A stretch of DNA of 33,060 bases, from contig LSYV01000018.1 in the NCBI GenBank assembly GCA_001584585.1, forward strand, positions 751,165-784,224, given 5' to 3'. Below the pieces are notes generated by a model, which had not been told where the DNA came from, made no database searches, and was given only the letters and a program-made list of their open reading frames with translations. The translations under genes were made by a program, and so were the position numbers. Positions 9,645 to 21,607 of this stretch are shown one piece after another. Position 1 is the first letter of the stretch. Each line of letters starts with the position of its first letter. Source of the stretch: Gonium pectorale. Lineage: Eukaryota; Chlorophyta; Chlorophyceae; Chlamydomonadales; Volvocaceae.

Positions 9645-12600
9645 CTACTGTGCCTCCAAGTGTCGCTGTTGTTGGTGCTCGTGCGCTGCCGCCAGAGCCG
9701 CTGCACGCAGCTGCGGCGGGGCAAATAGCTGCACCGTGGGATGGAGTTGTGAGAGCTCCTCAGGGCTGTACGGTGCAGCCGCCGCCTCGTGGCTGCCCAT
9801 TCCCGCGCCGCCCAGCGACTGAGAGCCCGTGCTGCCTGGCTGGAGAACAGCCGGGGACGGCTTGAGATCGGTCACGTCCCTCAGCGAGCCCGCTGGCGTG
9901 GTGGCCATGGGTGTGGAAGCCGCCGGCGAGCGTCCCACGGCGTATCCGGTTTCGCCCGCATGCCCCGGCCCTAATAGCCCGCTGATGCCCGTGTTTGCAC
10001 CTAGCATGCCAACGCCGCGCACCCCCAGCACCCCGTGTGACCCCAGGGTCCCTGCGCCCGCCGCGGCGGCTTGCCAGCTGTCCTCGTTGCCCACCGCCGG
10101 TGCAGCCACCACCGATGTGGGGCTCTCAAACCGCGGTGGCAGCGTCGGCGGCAGAGTGAATAAAATCGGTGTCCGCAAGGCAGCGGCGACACCTCCGCCG
10201 CCAGACGCCCAAGCAGAGCCTGCGCTGTATGGAGTTCCGCCCTCCACGGGTGTGTGCACGACAGCGGCGGCAGCGGCAGCGCCGCCGGCCAGCGGCAGCG
10301 GTGTGATGGGTGCGGAAGCGGTCGTGGCCGCAGCCAGCAGCGCGGCGTTCTGCTGCTGCAGCTCCACGATCCGCTCCTGCAGCTGCCCCAGTTGGCCCGC
10401 CAGCTGGGCCTGAATGGACTGAGCCAGTGCCTGCATCAGCGCCACGTCCATGCCGCCACCGCCGCCGCTGCCGCCGTCAGCGTCGAGGGCAGGGGCGGCA
10501 GGGCCGGTTGCAGCGGCAAGAGCCCCGAGCAGGCGGGATGGGGCAGCGCTGTGCGGCTGCGGCACCGAGGGCGGTGACGCAGAGGCGGGGGCGGAGGCGG
10601 AGGCAGCCACCAAGCTGACCGGCTCAGGCGCTGCTGTGTCAATAGTGCGATTCGCGACGGGCGGGGAGGCTGTGCCACCATGCGACGCCACTGGCGGCTG
10701 CGCGCTTGGCGAAGGATGCTGAAACGCGATGTTCGACGTATCACGCGCGGAAGTGAAGGCAGAGGCGGCGGTGTCGTCGGTTGACTGTGCCTCCGCCAGT
10801 CGCCGACGCTGCCGCGGGGATGCCGACGGAACTTCGCTTCGGGTTGGGCTGGCCCCTTCGCCTCGCCGTCCACACCCGCCTCGGCTTCCGCCGCTGCCGC
10901 GCAGTGGCGACTCAGCGCTGGCCGTCCCGGCGTGCCGCTGCCGCGGGCTGCGTGAGTGCCGCCGGCCGAAGGCCAGGCGCACACCGTGGCCAACCGCCCC
11001 GACCGACCCCCGGACCGCTGCCCACCGCAGCGTCAGCTGGTGCAGCTTCTCCAGCTCAAACAGGTCCCCGCGCAGCCCCTCCAGGGCGCCCACAACGTCG
11101 GCTGCCATCTCGGGGTCAGGCAGCGGCGCCGCCGCCGCCCAGGCCACCAGCCCCTTCTCACCATCATCGTGGGCGGTCGTAACCAGCGCGGAGCCGGGTG
11201 TCGCGAGGCCGTGCCCTCCCACTGTTCCGGGCCGCGGCAGCGGCGTGGAGCCGTCGCCGGCGGGTCGAGGTGCAACGGGGCCCGGGAGCGGCAAGGGCAA
11301 CGGCACAGCTGAGGCGTCCGAAGTGGCCTCCGGGCCCACGCTGTCCCAGCTACCGGCTTCGCTGGTATGACCAGCTCGGGAGGCCGTGGCCGATGATAGG
11401 GCGACGGGGCTGGCGCCCGCCGCCAGCACCCTGCACTGCCCCTCCAGCTCCGCCACGCGGCAGAGTACTCGGCCCAGCACCGCACGGCCCCGCTGACGGG
11501 CTTCTTGCGCGCTAAGCGTCAGGGCTGCAGCGGAGCCAGACGCCGAAGCGGCGGCGCTGGGGGAGGCGCGCTCGGGTGCCGCCGGCGTGGCGGCAGGGAG
11601 CGCCGTGCTGTCCAGCTCCGGACCCGGGATGCGGGTTGTGACGCTGACGGTCGCGTCGACTGAGAGGGCAGCGGAGTGGGACAACGGGCTGGCGACAGGA
11701 GTGGTGGAGGTGTTGGCGACGGTTGTAACGGGTAACGGGATTTGAGCCGTGGGCGATGGGGCCCTGCGGGGGCTGCGGGGTTTGGCAGTTGCCGCTGCAG
11801 CGGCAGCTGCGGAGCTGAGGGATGCGTCCCGTGGGTCGGGGGTCGCTCGGAGTTTTAGTACCGTGCGTGGCGAGGCGTCACCGCGGGGTGAGCGGCCAGG
11901 CCGGAGCGAGGCGCCCGGGGTCGTTGGGCCCCGCACAGACGGCACGGGGGCTGCCAGCAGGTCAAATCGGACGCCGCCGCGGACTAAAGGCGCTTCGGCA
12001 GACGCTGGAGGACCACCCGGCGACGACAGCGGCGACGTCAGCGGGGAGGGGCTGCGCCGGTGCCCTGTCGCCGGCACAGCTAGTGACGCCCCAGCGGAGT
12101 CCTGCGCCGAGCCATCCCCACTGCCACCGCCGCAGTTGTCGCCGATTAGGTACTGCAGCCTTCCGTGTGGCGGCGCCGGTGCTGCGGCCGCCACGGCGCT
12201 GCGCGGCGACAGCGGCTTCGCGATCCCTCCCACGAACTCCCAGCTCTGGCGGAGGAGGTCCAGCGGATGCTGGCTCAGGGGGGCGTCCGCCATGCGCGCT
12301 CGCCGCCTCTGGCGCCGGCGCTCGCTGCTGCCCAGGCTGGCGCCGGCGGCCCGGAGGCTGCGCGCCTCCTCCCCCTGCTCCTCGTCATCCACGTGACCCC
12401 GGCCAGGAATCTCCTGTTCCTGGGGAGTCTCATGATGCCCATCTTCCGTCCGGAGCCCACCAAGGTCCTGGCTTCTCGCGCTGCCGCCGGGCACTACGAC
12501 CGCCCGAGGGCTGGCTGCCTCGTCCACGCTGCGCTCAGAGCGCGCGGATCGCACGGCGGCGTAGCGTCCCGGGGAGGACCCGACTGCGGGTGCAGCGGCA

Positions 12601-15600
12601 GCTGGGGTAGCGGCGCCGGTAGCGGTGGCACCAGGGGGCAGAGTGCCGCCGTGGGCGCTGGCGCTGGGAGCTCCGTCGGAGCTGTCGTCGCTGGTGCTGT
12701 CCGGAGTTGACGGCAGGGAGATGTCTATGTGTGTTTGATGGGGGGAGGGGAGGGCGAGGCCAGGGCGAGGAGTCTGATTGGGAGGCGTTAGGGGCGACAG
12801 GTTGAAAGGAAGAGGGGGCCAAGCTGCGGGAAGGGGGCGAAGGCTAGCGTCCTGCAGGCGGCGCATTAACGGCCTACCAGTACAGCGGCGCCACCATGCG
12901 AGGCATCCCACGCCCCGCCCTAGACATGCGTACAACGTGACGATCAGGTCTCTCCCAAATCCATAAGAGCCCCCTGCCCCTGCCTGCGGATCCGCCGGCC
13001 GCGCCCCAGTCCTCCACGTTGCTCCAGGGAGGCGACGGCTCCTCCGCCTCCAGGGCCGTCGCCTCCGGCCCTTCCTCAAACAGCGCGTTTAGCCGCATGA
13101 ACGGCAAGCCGGCGCGGGGTGTGTCGGTCGTGGAGTCAGATGGAGAGCGGGAGGGGGAGGCGGAGGACGTGGGCGGGGAGGGCCCGGACGACGCGCGAGC
13201 GGAGGAAGAGGCGGAAGCCGGGGTGACGACGTTGGCTCCGGCCAGGCGGCGACCTGAGCTTCGGCTGGCCGTGGCCGTGGCCGAGGAGCTAGCATCATTA
13301 TGCATCGTTTGCCCGCTACCGTCGCCCTCATTGCCGCCCTCGCCATAGCAATACGAGTCTACAGCGTCCATGTCCGGTGCTCCCGTACTCCTCTGTGCGG
13401 CTGTGCATTGCCCGCCGTCGCCGCGCAGCTCCGGGGGCGCTGGGACGACAGCTGCCGCAGCGGCTGCGGCCTCCAGCAGCCCTTGGCGATCCTTCAAAAT
13501 GAAGTCAAAGCTGGCTCCCAGGTCGAACACGTCCAGCACCGCATCCGCACCGTCACTCGGCCTCGCGTGGGTGGCGAGGGCGCCGTGTGGCGGCCGCGGG
13601 GACGAGGACTCCTGCTCCCGCCTCTGCTGTTGAGGCGCTGGCGGTAGCGGTGCGCCCCCCAGCGTCAGCTCCAGGTCATCCACCGGTGGAGGAACCTCCT
13701 GCAGGGGATTGCAGGCAGCCGCCGTGTTGCCCGAGGCCTGGCCCTCCACGTCAGCAGAGACATTCACAGCCGGCGGGGCTGCGCCGCCGCCAGACAGCGT
13801 GAGCCGCCGCCGTTGGATTTCCAGCAGCGCCGGCGGCAGCGGGTTGGCGCCGGCAGCACTGGCACGGCGCGACTGCGCCAGGGCTTCGGCCAGCGCGGAG
13901 CGGCGCTCCTCGTCGTCCTCGTCGTAGTCATCGGCGTGGCACTCGGTTTCGGAGTTGTACGATGAGGTGGTGCTGACGGAGGAGGGCGTCGGGCTGGCGC
14001 CGCAGCCGGCGGCGGCGCCGTTGCGGATGTCGGATACATTCACAGTCGCAGGACTCGCGGGGTCGGACGTGCCTTGGCCTTGGCCGGCAGTCTGAGTGGC
14101 GCCAGCAGTGGTGGCCGCCACGGGTGCGCTCTGCAGCTCGCCCCACTCGGCGTCACCATCGTCGTCGTCGTCGTCGAGCTGCTGGCTCCGCGCCCTGCCG
14201 CCGCTTGTCGCCGTCGAATGCACGACGCCGGGGCTGTGCACCGGTGCGTCTCTGTTGCAGATATTCCATTGCGTCCCTGCTCCTCTCGACGGACTCTGCA
14301 CGACGCCTGTCCCGGCGGACGATGACGTCCTGTCCACGTCAGTCTCGGCCCCGCTCGAGGCCCGCCGCTGCATCTCGGGCCCACCGGACGCCCCCTCCAC
14401 CGCCTCCAATGGCGAGTCATAGCCGTCCTCCGCCTCCACTGTCAGGCGCGCAGAAGGCGCGAAGCTGAGGCCGTCGCTCGAGTCTTCCTCCCCCGTATCC
14501 GCCTCACGCCGCCTGCCCTTGGTGCGCCGGACCCAGGAGGAGCCGCGCCGGGCCTCCCGCAGCAACCCCTTGCGCGGGAGCCCTTCCACGCTGCTGTCCA
14601 CCCAGGAATCGCCGCCACCGCCGTCGCCATCACCTCCCTGGGATCCCTGCCGCAGGGCGCGGAGCAGGTTTGCCGCGAGGTCCTGCTCCGAGCGGTGGGC
14701 AGCCGGATTGGCGCCGGCATCGACCGCAGTCGTGCCGGGTGACTGTGGAGGCGCCGGGCGGGATGTGAGCGAGGAGGACCCCGACGGCCGATCAGGATGG
14801 TCCGGGGAAGTTGCCGGGTCGGGGCCGCTGGTGCCAACAGTACCGCTGGCGCCGCTGACACCGCTGTCGTGGCTGCCGCTGGGGGATGGCAGCGTGCGGG
14901 AGGTATGCGCGATCGAGGCAGGCGAGCTGGGCCAGAGGAGTGCCTGACCGTCTGGCCAAGCCTCGGGCGAGTGTGAGCCACGAAGACCGTCATCAGTGCG
15001 CAGCCCTGGCGCGGAGGGAGCGGGGCTGTGAGCGGCCACAGGGCGGCTGCCCAATGAATCCGGCGATGACGCGGGAACAGCGACATGCGCCGTGCGGGGC
15101 CCCCGGGCATCTTCCGACCGGGGCTCCCTACCCGGGGGCGGTGTGCGCTCCCCAGCACGGCTTAACGGTGTCTCGCTCATGGCCTGCAGCCGCCGCTCCT
15201 GCAAGGAAGGGGCGGGCGCAGGCGGGGGTGCGTGCGAAAGCAGCTTCGAACGCGTCCTTGCCTGGGCATGCTGGTAAACCACCAAGCCCCTCAGAACGAG
15301 ATGGTTCATCCCTAACGGGCTCCTTAACTCCCACGGGCATGACCCTGGGTACGCTCCCACCTCCTCGAGCTCCGCCCACAGCCCCGCCAGCTGGCTCTGC
15401 ACCGGCACACAGCATCGGCGTGGACGGCTCAGCGGACATTCAGGATGGCCGGGTAAGCGGCCAGGACAGCAGAGCGCGCAACGGAGGCCAGGACAGCAGA
15501 GCGCGCAACGGAGGCCAGGACAGCAGAGCGCGCAACGGAGGCCAGGATAGCAGAGCGCGCAACCGACATGGGCGTGTGGCGGTGTGGGGCGGATGCGGGC

Positions 15601-18600
15601 GCATGGGTGTGGCCGGACCCATACGCGAGTCACCTCGAGAGAGGGCGACTCGCCCACCTCACCCCGCCTACCTGCGTCGCCCGCAGCTGCTCCTCCAGCG
15701 CGCGACGTTGCTCGCGCGCCTCGTGCGACTGGCGCTCCAGGGCACGCCGCAGGTTGGCCTCCCGCAGCTCGTGCGCGACCCTCGACTCGGCGGCGCCCTG
15801 CTCCGGGAGAGTGGGTGGGGGGCAGCACGGCGGTTTGCAGCGTCGGTCACGGGGCTCTGTCGCCCGGATCATCCCCATGCAACGCAGGCTCTTCCCACTT
15901 TATCCCCACGACTCCATGGCCACCGGCCGCCGCTATGATGGCATTCCCACATTGCGAGACTCCTTGTAACATGGCGTAACATCTTACCTGTCCAGCCGGT
16001 TACCAACCACAACGCCCATGGTCGACGGTCTCCAGTAAAGGGCGACAACAGCCGAATCAGCGGCACGCGCCATGCCCATCATGGCGAACACTGCAATGCC
16101 CACTACCGGTATCCGCATGCCGTAGCAGGCGCCTGCACTCCCGCCGCATTCCCAGCCATGGCCACCCGCCTGCTCGTGCTCCCGGCCCAGCCGTGCCACC
16201 GCCTCCACGTACTGCCTCTCCATAGCCTCCACCGTCGCCTGCTGCAGCCGCTCAGCCTCCGCCTGCGCCACCTCCAACGATGCCTCTGTCTCCGCCAGGC
16301 GCTGTTCCCGCTGCGACAGCTGCTGCACCAACTCCTCCTCGCGCTTCCTCGCTGCCGTCACCACCGCCACCGCTGATTCGGCTACGCTCTCCTCCCCAGC
16401 CTCCTCCGCGTTCGGCGCAGTCGCTGCCGCCTGTTGCTGCGACGATGCTGCCGCCAGCTGCGCGCACAGCTCCTCCACCTGTTGCCGCAGGTCCGCCTCC
16501 CGCCGGGCCGCCTCCTCCTCGTGCCGTGCCGCCAGCTGTGCCACGTCCCGCATGGCCGCCAGCCGCGCCGCGCTGGCCGCCTGCGCCGCCCGCGCCTCTG
16601 CCTCCGCGCGGATGGCCTCCGCCTGACGGGCCTCCCGCTCAACTGCCTCCGCCGCCAGCCGCGCCTCCTGCTCCGCCAGCGCATGCGCCAGCTGCACCGC
16701 AAACGCGCTGCGGAGCTGCGCCTCCAGCGCCGCATGCTCCGCTGCAGCGGCCGCCGCCGCCGCGGCAGCGGCAGGTTTGTCAAAGGCAGGCTGCGTCGCC
16801 GTGGCTATCTGTGCCACGCGCCGCTCGTACTCAGCTGTGTGCGCGGCCAGCTCCGCTGCGTGCTGCGCGGCAGTGGCGGCGGCCTGCTCCGCGTGTATCC
16901 GTGCCAGCTCCGCCGCCTGCTCCGCCAGGCGCTCCGCGTGCCGGGCGCGCAGCTCGGCCTCACGCCGCGCAAGCTGCTCGGCATGCTCACGCGCCAGCCT
17001 TTCTGCCAGCTCGCGCTCCCGCTCCACCGACCGCTCCTGCGCCTCCTCGCGCAGCCGCTCCTGCAGCTCCGCCAGTCGTCGCTCCAGCTGCGCTGCAAGG
17101 CGCCCCTCCAGCGCCCGCTGCTCGGCGGACGCCTGGTCTGCAAGCACCGCGCCTTGCACTGCCAGCGCCTCCGCCTGCTGCATCTGGAACTGCGCGGCCT
17201 GCGCCACGAGCGCCTCGTGGCCTTGCGACTGCAGGCGGGAGGCCTGCGTTGCCAGCGCCTCTGCATGCTGGCCCTCCAGCTCCGCCTCGCGCTCCGCCGC
17301 TGCCGCGGCGGCGGCTGCAGCCGTCGCCGTCGCCCTCGCCGTGGCAGCGGCCAGCTGCGCCTGCAGCTTCGCCAGCTCCGCCACCGCCGCCGCGTGCTGC
17401 GACTCCGCCGCCGCTAGCCGCTGCTGCAGCTCTGACAAGACCGTGGCTTGGCGAGAGGCCAGCTCCGACAACTGGCGTTCCAGGTCCACCACGCGGGCCG
17501 TCGCGGCTGTCTGCTGCTCCGCCAGCTCGGCCTCCCGAGCAGCCGCCTGGGCCATCGCCTGCGCCGCCCCCTGGGCTGCTGCCTGCGCCACCGCCTGCGT
17601 CAGCGCCTCAGCGTGCTGTCGCACAAGCTGTGCCTCCCGCGCCGCAGCGGCAGTGGCGGCTGCTGCCGCCGCAGCCTCGAGCTGCTGGCGCAGCTCCGCG
17701 ATCCGCTGCTCGTGCTGGGCTCCGACCTCGGCCTCGCGCTCAGCTGCCTGGCGCTGCGCCCGGAGCGCAAGATCCTGGAGCTCTGCCACCTGAGGGGAGG
17801 AGAAGGGCAGGCCGTGAGAGCAGAGCGTGTACGGTCTACGGGGTGTGTCTGTGTGTGGCATAGCAGCCCGGACGATGCAAACACTGGAGTGAGGGCTTCT
17901 GCGCTGCGCTGACGGGAGCATAATGACCCGGGTGCCAGATGTATTGTTTCTTCTTATTCGCTCCGGGATATTATCCACCCCCCCGTAGCCGCCCATCCCA
18001 GCTTGATGGAGCGCATTGCATCATAGTGCAAAACCCCCAGCGCCTGAAGCACCCTGCGCGAACCTTGTGCGCAATGTCTACGGCCACCTGCTGGTGCGCA
18101 GGCGACCCGTGGGTCACCGTCACTGGTGAGGCAGCCAGGGGCGGCGAGCCACCATAGTTCACAGTGCTGATGGGGGACGAGGCGGATGGCAAGTTGCGGG
18201 TCGGCGTGCCTGGCTGCTGCTGCTGCTGAGCATGCGACGATGTCCCTGGCTGTGGCGCACCCTGTGCTGCTGGCGCCTCATGCTGGTATCGCGGATGAGG
18301 CTGCTGCTGCAGGTGCTGCAGCGGCTGGGCTTGCGCATGCAAGGCCTGGCTGCTCCGTTGCGCCTTGAGCATGTGTAGCCGCTGGAGGCTGGATTCGGAG
18401 AGCTGCAGTTGTCGCGCCACGCCGCTGCCGCTGCTGCTCACAGCGGGCCCGTGCGAGGTGACGGCTCCGGCGGAGGCCGTGGTGGCGGCAGTGTGGGCGT
18501 GGGCGCGGGCGGCGCCGTGGCTGTGGCCAGGGGCGTGCTGGCCGCCGGGGAGAGCGTCCGTGCTGTGGCGCGGCGCGGCTGCGCGACCGCGTTCCCGGGG

Positions 18601-21600
18601 ATGCACCGGGTGCGACGCCCGCACTTCGTGCGCCGCTCCAGCCGCGGCTCCGTGGTCGGAATGGTGCTGGGGCTGAGTTGTCGATGCCTGGCGCAGCCGC
18701 TTGAGCTCGTTCTGTTGAGGGAACGGAAGAGGGCGACCATGGTATGAAGATTGCACCAACACAGGACGAAAGGTCAGGAACCGGGCGCAATGATGCATCA
18801 AGGCGAGACCGTGACTCCAAAGGTGCTTCCCCATGGGGACATCCGTGTGGCGCGCTCGCCACGCTGTCCTTTACTCCACCCCGGCCAGCCCTTCTGCCCA
18901 CTCCCCACTCGTGACCGTCGCCTCGCCTGCGTAAACTGCACACCCTCCAGGTCCCCACCAATCCTCGCCACAGGCCGCCGCTGCTCGTGGGTGGGGCCCC
19001 GCAATCCGCCTCAGACCTGCAGCTGCTGAGTTCCCTACCCTATTGGGCCGTCAACCATGCCAAACACACGCGGGCACCCCACCCCCTGCCTTCACCTGTA
19101 GCTGCTCGATCTCCTGCTGGTTATCCGCCAGGAACGAGCGGTACTCGTCCAGCTTGGCTCGCATGTCATCCGCCTCGCGCCGCAGGGCAGCCGCCTCCCG
19201 CTCCTGCTGCTCCCGCTCCTGCCGGGCCTGCGCCTGCGCCTCCGCCAGCGCCTCCGCCAGCGCCTGCTGCTGGGCTTGCGCCTGAGCCTGCGCCTGAGCC
19301 AGGGCTTGCGACTTGCCCTGTGCCTGGTCGGGGGGAAGCTGGGGTGGCTGCCCTGGGGTGGCCTGGAGCGGCACTGTCTGCACCGCCAGCTCGTCCGCCT
19401 GCTGTTGAGCGGCCTCCAAAACCTGCTGCAGGGCCGCCTTCTCACCACGGAGTGTCTGAGGAGGAACAGATGCAGAAGGCAGACTAGGTAAGGAAGCTTG
19501 TGAGGAGTCCCACTCCCAACCAGGAGCGAAGAAGCTGGTTCCATGGAGTGAAAACAGGAGAACGTCAAGGGAATACTGCCCCCTGTACTGGTGCAGCTTT
19601 CTCACGCTCGAGTGGTAGCGTCCGAGTGGCAGCGCGCTGAGCACAGCGATGACCCCTTTGGGGTCTGTTGTTCAGCCACGGTCTCCGCAGGCCATGACAC
19701 ACCTGCACCTCACGCTCTAGTTCGGAGCCGCGCGAGGCCAGAGCTATGAGCCCCCGCAGCACGACGGCCATGTCGTCCGGGGTGAGCCTGCTTGGGTCCC
19801 GGGTGCCTGCAGGAGGGGATGGGGGTAGGAGTACTGTCGAGGGAGAGACAGAACGGGGTCTTAGTGCGAAGCAGCGGTGGCCCACAGGCCGATGCGCTAA
19901 GGCCGTCTTGCCTCTCTCACCGGCCTGGGCCATCGCCCGCAGCTCCCGGGCCCTCTCCTCCAGCAGCGGCAACTCGCTCCACTCGTCGTCCAGGCCCCCC
20001 AGTGCGGTTGCCAGCGCACTGTGCAGGTCGCGCAGCTCCTGCGGTCGGCCGCCATGCATAAAAATGGACTGTGCCATTGAGACAGACCATGGCTAGGAAT
20101 CCCGGCCCCATCCAAACGCCCGGTGTCACTTCATTTTGCCGCCAGTCCCGTGAAGTCCACAGATATGGATTTTACAACCCTCAACACAAGTTACACGTAC
20201 AAGACGGAGATCATACAACCCCAAACAACAAGTTCCGCCAATTACCACCCAGCAGCCAGCCTGCACCCACCTGCGCCGTCGCCTTGGCCTCCTGCAGCTG
20301 GTTGAACAGCGCGTCCGCCTCGCGCACCTCCGCGTCCCGCTGGGTGCGGGCCTTGCGCAGCGCGAACTGCAGGCTGTCCAGCACGCCCTCGCGGACCAGG
20401 CCCTGTAGACCAACGGCGATGGCCTCAGCAGTGTCTTCTGGCAACAACGGCAAGGATTTGGGAAATGGCGAAGGGAGGGCGTGCCGGCAGCGCCAAAATC
20501 TGGCGCCGAGCCCGCGGAACAGAATATCCAAACGGCCAGGCGGCGTGACGGGAGGGACCGTGGGCGCGACGCGAACCGACATCTCACCCGGCTAAGCTTG
20601 TCGCGGAGCGCCTCTAGCTGCTGCTCCAGCTGTTCGTTGTCCGCCTGCAGGAAAGGAGCAAGAACGGAGGCATCACGCGCACAACCGCACGGGCCTCGCA
20701 TGGGAACCTCAGGACTACGGATGAGAACCGTTTGGTTCCAAAGGACGGCGCTCCACTGAGCGGCCCCCACCCCACGCCCCATGCGCCGGCGCCCAAGGGC
20801 CTCCATGAAGCGCCAACGAACCACCGCCTCTCAGCCCGTGAGCACCCTCTCGGCATAGGTGCGTGCCGGCCGCTGCCGAAATGGGTGGGTGCACCCCGCT
20901 GCTATGCCAGTAGCCCCTGTCTCCTGTAGCCCCGCCGCACCCGAAGCAGGACCAGCTCCTCCTCCCGCGACATGTCCCATATCTGCAGCTCCTGGCTTTG
21001 AATGATAAGCTTGGCGCGCTCCGTCTCAAGCCGCGTGGCCTGTTCGGGTGACACGTGCATGGGACGGGGCGAGGGGAACATGCGCAATTGTGGGGTTAGG
21101 TGGTTTCGCAAGTGGTAGACGGTCCTCACAGCTGGCTGAGGGTCTCTTCCCCTAGCCGCCTGCTGCTGATAGCACTGTGCCAATGTGTACACGGCAATAC
21201 GGGCCCTGGTGTTGCACGTGCAGGTTGCGGTGTCGTTTACTTAGGATGGAGGCGGTCGTCCCCTTGGCACACCCGCGAAGGCAAAACCATTAGTCCATCC
21301 TTGCGGGACACACCGCGGTTTGGATGCCATCGAGAGCCTTGCTGAGGGCTAGATCCCCCTGGCTGTTCCTGCTTGTTGCCAATGTGAAGAGCTCGGCCGG
21401 CAGCTTGAGGGGGCCCAGGCTCGCGGTGGAGAGGGTAGGCCGGGGCGCCACAGTAGCCATGCCCTTCCGCTTCGCGGGGCTGGGGCTCACCCCATAGGCC
21501 AGGCGCGGGCCAGGGCTCGCCCCATACGCCCCATATGCTCCATGGGGTGCCTTGGAGCCGCGCGTAGGCGTTTGGTCCAGCTGTGCCCGTCTGTCGGGGT

Positions 21601-21607
21601 CGGCCAT
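9645..21607 (-). CDS. giant coiled-coil / disordered protein, about 2984 residues
   Basis: Function not recognised. Exons: 21607-21314, 21039-20941, 20644-20588, 20402-20271, 20068-19921, 19806-19703, 19455-19096, 18711-18064, 17789-16170, 15797-15672, 15198-12912, 12724-9645 (TAG). All phases join, total 8955 nt. The first in-frame ATG is at 21607, with G at +4. Residues 1-98 are Pro/Gly/Ala-rich. Residues 99-398 are coiled coil (for example QLEQQLEALRDKLSR), 399-614 a His/Gln/Ala/Ser linker, and 615-1196 a long Ala/Glu/Gln/Arg coiled coil. Residues 1197-2984 are mostly disordered Ser/Pro/Ala/Gly with acidic patches, plus one short coil near 2715-2755 (QLGQLQERIVELQQQNAALL). No signal peptide, membrane segment or catalytic motif is visible. 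A cytoskeletal, centriolar or flagellar scaffold is plausible, but unproven. Uncertain points: the GC donor at 16170, the intron 12911-12725, and a possible extra 45-nt exon at 21179-21135. Two separate genes split near 12.9 kb remain possible. Confidence 0.7.
15461..15568. repeat. 27-bp tandem repeat, four copies
   Basis: Units begin CCAGGACAGCAGAGCGCGCA at 15461, 15488, 15515 and 15542. The first three are identical and the fourth carries a few changes. They lie in the intron between exons 15797-15672 and 15198-12912 of the giant gene. There are no unique spacers, so this is a minisatellite. Confidence 0.95.
15798..16169 (-). other. probable GC-AG intron in the giant gene
   Basis: The coiled-coil exon ends GAGCACGAGCAG|GCGGGT and the next starts after CCGGAGCAG. 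Only the GC donor keeps heptad-rich coding on both sides in phase 0 (EQ joined to GAAESR). The donor matches the local consensus CAG|GTGNGT except for T to C at position +2. A weaker GT donor downstream (CCG|GTAGTG) is an alternative that adds about 24 residues. Confidence 0.5.

Noticed and set aside
15461..15568. CRISPR array
   Set aside because: The units are contiguous with no unique spacers, inside an intron of a eukaryotic gene.
16280..17863. 527-codon plus-strand Pro/Ala-rich frame and other frames over the same span
   Set aside because: Antisense of the 540-residue coiled-coil exon; the sense strand shows heptad periodicity and good splice sites.
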